From an uncultured Oscillospiraceae bacterium (lineage in GTDB: Bacteria > Bacillota > Clostridia > Oscillospirales > Ruminococcaceae), in contig CAJTMU010000133.1 of NCBI GenBank assembly GCA_910577365.1, positions 1-5,146 on the forward strand: a DNA stretch of 5,146 bases, written 5' to 3'. The notes under the pieces were generated by a model. The model saw only the letters and a program-made list of their open reading frames with translations. It was not told where the DNA came from and made no database searches. A program made the position numbers and the translations under genes. The stretch's first letter is position 1. Each line of letters opens with the position of its first letter. Of the stretch, positions 1-5,146 are shown piece by piece.

Positions 1-104
1 AAAAGGAATTCGTGCGCGAGCATCCCGAGCTTATAGAGCTTGAGGAGCGACACAGCAAGGCAGCCGAGGACTTTATATCCAAAATCGGAAGGAGGAGCAA
101 ATAA
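1..104 (+). CDS. C-terminal end of a small tail-region protein, probably tail assembly chaperone (partial)
   Basis: An open frame enters from the left edge (first full codon at base 3) and ends at TAA 102-104, giving 33 visible residues that begin KEFVREHPEL and end SKIGRRSK. The tail is charged and looks helical (HPELIELEERHSKAAEDF), with no recognisable domain. The stop overlaps the next start by one base (TAATG), which suggests translational coupling to the tape measure gene, and that gene's ribosome binding site lies inside this one. In siphoviruses the gene directly upstream of the tape measure is usually the tail assembly chaperone (gpG/gpGT-type, often made by a programmed frameshift), so that role is inferred from position alone. 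Too little is visible to exclude another small tail protein. That it is coding is well supported by frame, coupling and codon style; the function is not. Confidence 0.6.
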   Translation, partial: KEFVREHPELIELEERHSKAAEDFISKIGRRSK

Positions 105-3100
105 TGGCACAACCGGACGCGTACATACGCATATCCACATTGAACGACACAACGCAGGCGCAGCGCTCCACCGAGCAGCTGGGCGATACTCTGCGCGACG
201 CGTTAGACCCCGATTCGGCGGAGGCGATAACCGAAGCGATAGGAGCGCTTGCTGCCGCACTGCGCGGGATAGATACAGACGGAGTTGATGGTGTACGTGA
301 CGGTCTGGACGGCGTGGGCAATTCGGCGATAACGGCGGGTGACCTTATTAAAGCAAATCTGATCTCCGATGTTGTTATGAGCGGATTGAAGCAGGTCGGC
401 GCGGCTATTAAGAATATAGCCGTTGACTCCGTAAACACCGCCATGAGCAACGAGACCGCGTTCGCGAAGGCTTCGACGCTTCTGACGGGCGATCTTGAAC
501 AATTCCGCAGCGGCTTAGAGGAAATTTCAAACCGCACGGGGGTGACTTTCGCCGACCTTGCGGAGTCGATGTATTCCGCGCTTTCTGCGGGGGTTGCGCA
601 GGATAACGTCCTTGAATTTGTGGAAAACTCGGTGAATCTGGCTAAGGGCGGATTTACCGAAACCGCTACCGCAATCGACGTTGTAACAACGGCGCTGAAC
701 GCCTATCACATGGAGATGGGCAACGCGACGCACGTTCAGGACGTTCTCATCACCACGCAGAATAAAGGTAAAACGACAGTCGGCGAGCTTGCGGGCAGTA
801 TGGGTAAAATTATCCCGACCGCGCAGAGCGTAAATGTTGAGTTTGACCAGCTCGGCGCGATGTTCGCGACTGTTACCGCTAACGGCGTGGCAACTGCCGA
901 AGCCACGACATACCTCAACGGCATGATAAACGAGCTCGGCGCAAGCGGCTCGACCGCCGAAAAAGCGATGATGGCGGCGACAGCGGGAACGGCGCTCGCG
1001 GGGAAAAAGTTCTCAGAAATATCCGCCATGGGATACGATGTAACCGACGTTCTCAAATTAATGAGCGACGAGGCGGCAAAGTCGGGACAGTCGCTGGCGG
1101 ATATGTTTTCGTCATCTGAAGCTTCCAAAGCCGCTAATATACTGCATTCAAATATAGACGGTTTCAAGCAGAATATTGAAGCTATGGCGAATTCCACAGG
1201 AGCGGCGGCAAGCGCCGCCGATACCATGATGGACACCACCGCCGAGAAGGTTCAGGTGGCGAAAAACCAGATTGACAACCTAACGACCTCCATCGCGCAG
1301 TCGCTGCTGCCTGTTATAGGTGAAGCAGCCCAAGAAATAAGCGAGGCATTAGATGAAAGCAATATCAAGGAGACTGCGAAAGATATAGGTGAATTTGTTT
1401 CCGGAACGCTATCGGTGCTGCTTAAAAATATAAAGCTGATAGGCTCGGCAGTGGCGGGCGTTACTTCGGGTGTGGTCGCGTTTAAGGCTGCAAACATTCT
1501 GACAAAGGTCATATCCTCTTGGCAGAGCGCGGCTCTGCAGGTAAAGCTGTTCGCGGCGGCAGAGGGATCGGCGGCACTGCAAACCGCCGCGACAAACGGT
1601 ACGCTCAATACACAAGAGATAGTTTACGCCGCCTTAAGCGGAAAACTGAACGCAGCTACTGTCAAACAGCTTGGCTTGAATACCGCAATGGCAGCGAATC
1701 CCGCGGGGGCTGTTGCGGCGGTTGTAGGACTACTTGCGGCAGCGCTGACCGGATTTATGCTGAATGCCGACAGCGCAGCAAGTGCGGCTTCGGAGTATGC
1801 GGACGCGGTCAACGATATAAGAAACAGCCTTGAGCAAGCACAAGAACGCATGGAGGAAACCATATCAAAGGGCGAAGCAGAAATGGCTATGCTTAAGGAT
1901 AAAGTTTCACGTTATGAAGAATTGAGAACAGCGGTTGATCTCACTGCCGAGGAAGAGGCTGAATTAAAGGGACTGGCTCTCGATTTGCAGGATATTCTTG
2001 GAGATAATGTAACGGTTATAAACGCTCTGACAGGAGAGTATAACGACCTTGCTGACGCAGTAGACGCTTATGTTCAGAAACAGATGTCAGCTGTAAGGTT
2101 AAGTGCATATGAGGATATGGCAAGTGAGGCATATTCTAAAATGTTTGAAGCAGAGAAAATTATCAATGATTTGGAAAATGAATATGGAAAAGATATTCTC
2201 TCAAACATGGCAGAGTTTTACGATTCAGGCGATGAGCTTTTTGAGGACATTTATGGGAATTATAGCAAATGGCGCCTGGATGATTTCGTAAAAGATTTTT
2301 TTGACATATCAGATGAAAAACAAAAAGATGACCTTCGCAAGGCAGTAGAATCATGGCAGGAAGCACAAAGCATAGTTGCGGAAGCAAAAGAAAAAATTGA
2401 CGCATATAATCAAATTTACTCTGAAAATCTCGCTGGAATCAATGCAAATGTTTCGTTTTCCATCAATCCTAACGCCGACAACTCACCGCTGACCGACGAT
2501 GTGAAAGCGCACTATGCCGCCATAGCGGAGAAAAATCTTGAGATATACAAATCAAATCTGGCGGACATGGATTATTATCTCAAGATGGGATATATCACAA
2601 ACGATGAGTATTATTCCAAGCTGGAGGAGATGCGCGACAAGTATCTCGAAGAGGACACCGAGGAATGGCGCACGGTAAACGTGGAGCTGAAAAAATACTA
2701 CGACAGCCTAACCGAGGAACAAAAGAAAGCCTATGAGCAGCAGCTCAAACAGCAGAAGGAAGCCGCCGAGCAGGCGCAGCGGGAACGTCTCGCGAGCTAC
2801 AACGAGGAAAAATCACAGCTCCAATTTCAGCATAAAACGGGGCAGCTCTCCGAGAAAAAATATTATGAGGAGCTGGCGAAAATCCGCGACAAGTACCTTG
2901 ATAAGAACAGCTCCGAGTGGCGGAATTCGTTCCTCGAGACCTACCAGTATAACCAAAAAATAATCGAGGCGAACAAGGACGCTCTGAACGCGCTGCTGAC
3001 CGAAACAAGCGACAGCACGCTGTCGGCACTCCAGAATATTATTTCCGCGCGTGACAGTCTGACCTCAAAGCTGGTGGATTTCAACAAAACGTTTGAAAAG

Positions 3101-3811
3101 ATAACGGAGACTGTTCCCGAAACCATTGCGGTCAAGGGCGAGTTTACCGTTACAACCGCGGAGCATGAGGTCGAGACTTACAAAATGGGCGCTGACAATA
3201 TCGAGGATAATATAAAAATTCTCGAGGAGTACGGCGAAATGCTGGGCGCTCTGAAAGTCCGCGGCGCGGACGACGGAACGCTGAATGACATACTGGCGAT
3301 GGACGTTGACGAGGCTATGGAATTCGGTTCTAAAATGCTGAAAATGTCCGACAGCGAGTGGAACGGGTACTTTGAAAGCATGGCTCGGCTGCGGGAAACT
3401 GCGGCGGATATTTCGGCGAAATATTATCAGAGTGAGGTGGACAACCTCAAAAACAATTTTGTGGACAGGCTTCGCGAGGAGCTCTTCGGGCTTGAGGGAG
3501 ATATGCTTAATATAGGCGCGGAGGCGGCGCTGAGCTTTATTGAGGGCTGGAACAAAGAGCTCGGCGCAAATGATCTTACGCTCGGGGATATGTTGTATTC
3601 GCTGGCGGGCGGTTCCTATACGACCGCGCCGAAAATGGCGCAGCTTCTCTCCGGCTTCGGCGCGACCATAGGATCGGGTGAAAAAGAAAAAACCGACAGC
3701 GGAACGGTCACCATGCCGATCTACATCGGCGGCGAGAAGCTGACGGATATTGTTATAGAGGGTATTAACAGCAAAAATATCAAGGTCGGAAAAAATGTGC
3801 TGAACACATAA
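104..3811 (+). CDS. Phage tail tape measure protein (TP901-type core)
   Basis: This 1235-aa protein should span the tail-tube lumen, set tail length and leave the tail during DNA delivery. The ATG at 104 follows AAGGAGGAG (89-97) at normal spacing. Residues 76-110 hold the GDLIKANLISD-type lead-in. Residues about 117-290 match the TP901/PhageMin_Tail core (FAKASTLLTGD, GVTFADLAESMYSALSAG, KTTVGELAGSMGKIIP, GVATAEATTYLNGMI). Hydrophobic stretches lie near 445-460 and 534-553, the second after a typical ANPAG motif. Residues 560-610 and 860-910 are charged and coiled-coil-like. A motif at 827-856 recurs at 911-940. The C-terminus (MPIYIGGEKLTDIVIEGIN) resembles other tape measure ends. At the usual ~0.15 nm per residue, the full length predicts a tail of about 185 nm. 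Residues ~587-786 are encoded by distinctly AT-rich DNA. No peptidase or lytic domain was recognised. Confidence 0.95.
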   Translation: MAQPDAYIRISTLNDTTQAQRSTEQLGDTLRDALDPDSAEAITEAIGALAAALRGIDTDGVDGVRDGLDGVGNSAITAGDLIKANLISDVVMSGLKQVGAAIKNIAVDSVNTAMSNETAFAKASTLLTGDLEQFRSGLEEISNRTGVTFADLAESMYSALSAGVAQDNVLEFVENSVNLAKGGFTETATAIDVVTTALNAYHMEMGNATHVQDVLITTQNKGKTTVGELAGSMGKIIPTAQSVNVEFDQLGAMFATVTANGVATAEATTYLNGMINELGASGSTAEKAMMAATAGTALAGKKFSEISAMGYDVTDVLKLMSDEAAKSGQSLADMFSSSEASKAANILHSNIDGFKQNIEAMANSTGAAASAADTMMDTTAEKVQVAKNQIDNLTTSIAQSLLPVIGEAAQEISEALDESNIKETAKDIGEFVSGTLSVLLKNIKLIGSAVAGVTSGVVAFKAANILTKVISSWQSAALQVKLFAAAEGSAALQTAATNGTLNTQEIVYAALSGKLNAATVKQLGLNTAMAANPAGAVAAVVGLLAAALTGFMLNADSAASAASEYADAVNDIRNSLEQAQERMEETISKGEAEMAMLKDKVSRYEELRTAVDLTAEEEAELKGLALDLQDILGDNVTVINALTGEYNDLADAVDAYVQKQMSAVRLSAYEDMASEAYSKMFEAEKIINDLENEYGKDILSNMAEFYDSGDELFEDIYGNYSKWRLDDFVKDFFDISDEKQKDDLRKAVESWQEAQSIVAEAKEKIDAYNQIYSENLAGINANVSFSINPNADNSPLTDDVKAHYAAIAEKNLEIYKSNLADMDYYLKMGYITNDEYYSKLEEMRDKYLEEDTEEWRTVNVELKKYYDSLTEEQKKAYEQQLKQQKEAAEQAQRERLASYNEEKSQLQFQHKTGQLSEKKYYEELAKIRDKYLDKNSSEWRNSFLETYQYNQKIIEANKDALNALLTETSDSTLSALQNIISARDSLTSKLVDFNKTFEKITETVPETIAVKGEFTVTTAEHEVETYKMGADNIEDNIKILEEYGEMLGALKVRGADDGTLNDILAMDVDEAMEFGSKMLKMSDSEWNGYFESMARLRETAADISAKYYQSEVDNLKNNFVDRLREELFGLEGDMLNIGAEAALSFIEGWNKELGANDLTLGDMLYSLAGGSYTTAPKMAQLLSGFGATIGSGEKEKTDSGTVTMPIYIGGEKLTDIVIEGINSKNIKVGKNVLNT
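1850..2460 (+). other. Low-GC segment inside the tape measure gene
   Basis: GC content falls inside the open frame. A hand count gives 127 of 360 bases (35%) for 2101-2460, against 37 of 60 for 541-600 and 34 of 60 for 2461-2520. The right boundary near 2460 is sharp; the left is gradual, from about 1850. The segment encodes residues ~584-786. Its first part carries a motif familiar from Firmicutes phage tape measures (LTAEEEAELKGLALDLQD, then TGEYNDLADAVDAYV). The rest is rich in acidic and aromatic residues (ELFEDIYGNYSKWRLDDF). The frame stays intact, so this is a composition block and not an insertion element; exchange of a tape measure module between phages is the simplest reading. Confidence 0.7.
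2582..2923 (+). repeat. Duplicated ~30-residue motif in the tape measure protein
   Basis: Residues 827-856 (bases 2582-2671) and 911-940 (bases 2834-2923) align without gaps at an offset of exactly 84 residues (252 bases). The shared pattern is K-x-G-x-[IL]-[TS]-x3-YY-x-[KE]-L-x2-[MI]-RDKYL-x3-[TS]-x-EWR. The intervening part is a Q/E/K-rich probable coiled coil. The DNA copies have diverged, sharing only short exact runs such as CGCGACAAGTA, so the duplication is not recent or is held by selection at the protein level. Such repeats in tape measures are plausibly structural periods along the tail lumen. Confidence 0.8.
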
Positions 3812-3849
3812 AGCGACTTTCGCATAGATCAACGTTTTGCCCACGCAGG

Positions 3850-3917
3850 AAATTTTCCGCGGGAGCCCGTGAAAGCGGAGTGAAACGGAGCTTTTGCGGG
3901 CGGGTCGCGGAAAATTT
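3850..3917 (+). other. Long two-part stem-loop in the gap after the tape measure gene
   Basis: The outer arms 3850-3861 (AAATTTTCCGCG) and 3906-3917 (CGCGGAAAATTT) are perfect 12-bp complements. Inside an asymmetric 3/4-nt internal loop, 3865-3876 (GCCCGTGAAAGC) pairs with 3890-3901 (GCTTTTGCGGGC) as 10 Watson-Crick pairs plus two G-U pairs. The apical loop is 3877-3889. The structure lies wholly in the 129-base gap between TAA 3811 and ATG 3941, which contains no credible gene. It ends in TTTTTT (3915-3920), but an AAAA run separates the GC stem from the Ts, so it is not a textbook intrinsic terminator. A weak or bidirectional terminator, an RNA processing or stability element, or a mobile palindromic repeat are all possible. 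Confidence 0.8.
3869..3889 (+). repeat. Imperfect tandem repeat at the stem-loop apex
   Basis: GTGAAAGCGGA (3869-3879) is followed at once by GTGAAACGGA (3880-3889), two copies differing by one base deletion. The first copy forms part of the inner stem and the second lies in the apical loop. A small slippage duplication would explain it. Confidence 0.6.
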
Positions 3918-3925
3918 TTTGAAAT

Positions 3926-3934
3926 AAGGGGTGA
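3926..3934 (+). promoter_or_regulatory. Ribosome binding site for the 121-aa gene
   Basis: AAGGGGTGA lies just upstream of ATG 3941, 6 bases from it, and matches the anti-Shine-Dalgarno complement AAGGAGGTGA apart from one missing A. It decides the ATG 3941 start. The GTG at 3931 overlaps this site and opens a different frame, so it cannot be served by it. Confidence 0.75.
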
Positions 3935-3940
3935 GTATAG

Positions 3941-4306
3941 ATGTTATGGTGGAACGGTTCTCCGCTTCCCGTGCCGATAGCGCCGATACAATACGGTTAT
4001 CGGGATATCGAGGGCACAAACAGCGGGCAGACCCTCGGCGGAAGTTATTCCAAAAAAGTGATAGCCCGCAAGGAGGACTTGATCGTGCAGTGGGCGGCGC
4101 TTTCTCCCGAGGAAGCCGCGGCGGTGGCGGCGGTTAAAAAGAGCACCTTCGGGCAGCTTACTTATTACAGTCCGCAGTCTGAAAAATTTGTTACAAAAAC
4201 GATGTATACCGAGGACTTGACCGCCGAGCTTACCGACGCTCGAGTAACCGACACGACCCTGCAATACGGCGATTTCAGCGCTTCGGTGCAGTTTAAGGAG
4301 AGGTGA
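3941..4306 (+). CDS. Small phage tail-region protein, DUF6711-like (121 aa)
   Basis: A soluble 121-residue protein without signal peptide or membrane segment. It begins MLWWNGSPLPVP, followed by a QYGYRDIEG segment, a basic strand (KKVIARKEDLIVQWAALSPEE), an alanine-rich short helix (residues 58-66) and a beta-rich second half ending in SASVQFKER. This order (N-terminal NG-x-P, a DI segment, R/K-x-x-L-x-x-x-W, LS-x-E-E, then a strand-rich end) resembles the DUF6711 group of small proteins encoded after the tape measure in Firmicutes phages; the match is from memory of the family. The function is unknown. Its position between tape measure and hub suggests a tail-tip or distal-tube component, perhaps standing in for Dit, but it is much shorter than a normal Dit. 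It is separated from the tape measure by the stem-loop gap and is followed after 4 bases by the hub gene. Confidence 0.75.
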   Translation: MLWWNGSPLPVPIAPIQYGYRDIEGTNSGQTLGGSYSKKVIARKEDLIVQWAALSPEEAAAVAAVKKSTFGQLTYYSPQSEKFVTKTMYTEDLTAELTDARVTDTTLQYGDFSASVQFKER

Positions 4307-4307
4307 T
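4295..4307 (+). promoter_or_regulatory. Ribosome binding site for the GTG-started hub gene
   Basis: AAGGAGAGGTGAT runs through the stop codon of the 121-aa gene (TGA 4304-4306) and sits just ahead of GTG 4311. AAGGAG lies 10 bases from the start. It is the strongest argument for GTG 4311, since the next in-frame ATG (4452) is about 47 codons inside the conserved domain. Overlap with the preceding stop implies coupled translation. Confidence 0.8.
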
Positions 4308-4310
4308 AAA

Positions 4311-5146
4311 GTGATAGAATTGACATTCTCAAAATCGGGGTGGGATGATATCGTTCTGACCGAAGACGATTTATTTGATTTCAGATTTGAGCGCGGCTGC
4401 TTCAGCGGAGACACCTTCGAGCTTGGCGGCGTAAGCGCGAAATCAATATACATGATAATAGACAACAACACGCAGCGCTTTCCCCGCGGAGCGTTCGCGA
4501 ACAGCCGCGTGAAGCTGGATATTGACGGGCATTTCTGCGGGTATTTCAACGCGGAGCTGCCCAAGCGCCGGAACGGCGTGATAGAGCTCACCGCCTACGA
4601 CGATATGATAAAGCTCGATACCGAGTTTCCCAAGGAGGTGCAGTTTCCGCAGACGTTTATTTCCGTTTACGCGTACTGCCTGCTTGAGGCGGGAATCGCC
4701 GATCATTTCTCGATTAACGGGGATTTTTTCGTGCTGAACGCGCTGTTTAACAATGGCGTTATCTCGCACGAATACACGGATTATATTTACGCGAATTCCT
4801 GCCGCAATGTGGTGTCGGGCATGGCGGAATGGAACGGCGGATTTGCCTACATAAACGATGACGGAAAGCTTCAGGTGGACGTCTTTTCAAAGGAGGTCTC
4901 GCGGACGTTTTATTCGGGCGAGCTGATGGACTTCGATTACTCCGATGAAACGGTGGTTTTCTCGAAAATAAAGACATCGCAGAAAAACAAGACCTATGAG
5001 ATGGGCGACGACAGCGGATATACTTTGGTTATAAACAATCAGTATATCAGCTACGGTCTGGACGACGCGGATTTTGAAACGTATCTCGGATTTATTTACG
5101 ATTACTACAAGGGATTTTCACTAACGCCGATGAGCTTCACGCTCGC
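4311..5146 (+). CDS. Tail-tip/baseplate hub protein, Tal/gp27-like, N-terminal part (partial)
   Basis: An uninterrupted frame from GTG 4311 runs off the right edge, giving about 278 residues. The N-terminal 105 residues follow a pattern known from Firmicutes phage hub proteins: FRFERGCFSGDTFELGG (24-40), a hydrophobic strand ending in a DNN turn (46-53), F-x-x-A/NSRVKLDIDG (62-73), GYFNAELPKR (77-86) and the hallmark IELTAYDDMIKLD (91-103). Residues 104-278 are strand-rich and aromatic, with NCR-type helix signals (YIYANSCRNVVSGMAEW) and a GGFAYINDDGKLQV strand pair, as in gp27-like hub domains. Such proteins close the tail tube and often carry a C-terminal peptidase, carbohydrate-binding or fibre-attachment region, which would lie outside the window. 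The gene starts 4 bases after the 121-aa gene and shares a ribosome binding site region with its end. The protein family is fairly clear, but the exact subfamily is not. Confidence 0.85.
   Translation, partial: MIELTFSKSGWDDIVLTEDDLFDFRFERGCFSGDTFELGGVSAKSIYMIIDNNTQRFPRGAFANSRVKLDIDGHFCGYFNAELPKRRNGVIELTAYDDMIKLDTEFPKEVQFPQTFISVYAYCLLEAGIADHFSINGDFFVLNALFNNGVISHEYTDYIYANSCRNVVSGMAEWNGGFAYINDDGKLQVDVFSKEVSRTFYSGELMDFDYSDETVVFSKIKTSQKNKTYEMGDDSGYTLVINNQYISYGLDDADFETYLGFIYDYYKGFSLTPMSFTL

Noticed and set aside
1..11. AAAAGG at the left edge as a programmed frameshift slippery site
   Set aside because: It is cut by the window edge, is not a complete X-XXY-YYZ heptamer, and only one frame of the upstream gene is visible.
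73..537. 154-aa - strand frame and other - strand frames under the tape measure gene
   Set aside because: Shadows of the tape measure coding sequence; compositions are serine/alanine/arginine-rich and no motif is recognisable.
3065..3844. 259-aa open frame on the - strand
   Set aside because: It lies almost wholly antisense to the well-supported tape measure C-terminus and extends into the stem-loop gap. It has no ribosome binding site that I can see and no recognisable motif; long antisense frames are expected in GC-biased coding DNA.
3850..3920. Simple rho-independent terminator after the tape measure gene
   Set aside because: The T run is preceded by AAAA and half of it is taken up in the outer stem, and tail genes continue in the same direction just downstream. 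Weak termination remains possible, but a plain terminator call is not supported.
3931..4137. GTG-started + strand frame of 68 aa overlapping the 121-aa gene
   Set aside because: Its start lies inside the ribosome binding site used for ATG 3941, and its product is arginine- and glycine-rich with no family resemblance, whereas the ATG 3941 frame shows conserved-looking structure.
3944..4591. 215-aa open frame on the - strand
   Set aside because: Antisense to both the 121-aa gene and the hub gene, each with a strong ribosome binding site and family-like motifs; the translation is arginine- and serine-rich without domain character.
1..5146. A new defence or other accessory system
   Set aside because: All coding capacity is accounted for by tail-morphogenesis genes; no nuclease, toxin, reverse transcriptase, repeat array or transposase signal was found.

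Overview
The window is a piece of the tail-morphogenesis operon of a tailed phage, most likely a siphovirus or a prophage of that type. All genes are on the + strand and tightly packed. The best guess for the host is a gut-type Clostridia (Oscillospiraceae-like) bacterium. That guess rests on near-consensus AAGGAGG/AGGTGAT ribosome binding sites, moderately high GC combined with frequent ATA isoleucine codons, and protein motifs typical of Firmicutes phages. It is an inference from style, not a match to a named genome.

Layout: (1) 1-104, the C-terminal 33 codons of a small gene, probably a tail-assembly chaperone by position, whose stop overlaps the next start (TAATG). (2) 104-3811, a 1235-aa tail tape measure protein with a TP901-type core, two hydrophobic stretches, a low-GC central segment and a duplicated motif in its C-terminal half. 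(3) 3812-3940, a 129-base gap holding a long two-part stem-loop, the only sizeable non-coding stretch here. (4) 3941-4306, a 121-aa protein resembling the DUF6711 group of small phage tail-region proteins. (5) 4311 to the window end, the N-terminal ~278 codons of a GTG-started tail-tip/baseplate hub (Tal/gp27-like) protein.

How they work together: the chaperone would coat the tape measure, the tape measure sets tube length while tail-tube subunits polymerise around it, and the hub closes the distal end and later contributes to host contact. The 121-aa protein lies where many Gram-positive siphoviruses encode Dit, so it may be a tail-tip component, but its function is not shown by sequence.

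No defence system, RNA gene, CRISPR array, insertion sequence or attachment site was seen. The points most worth a second look are the intergenic stem-loop, the composition island inside the tape measure gene, and the 84-residue-spaced duplication.
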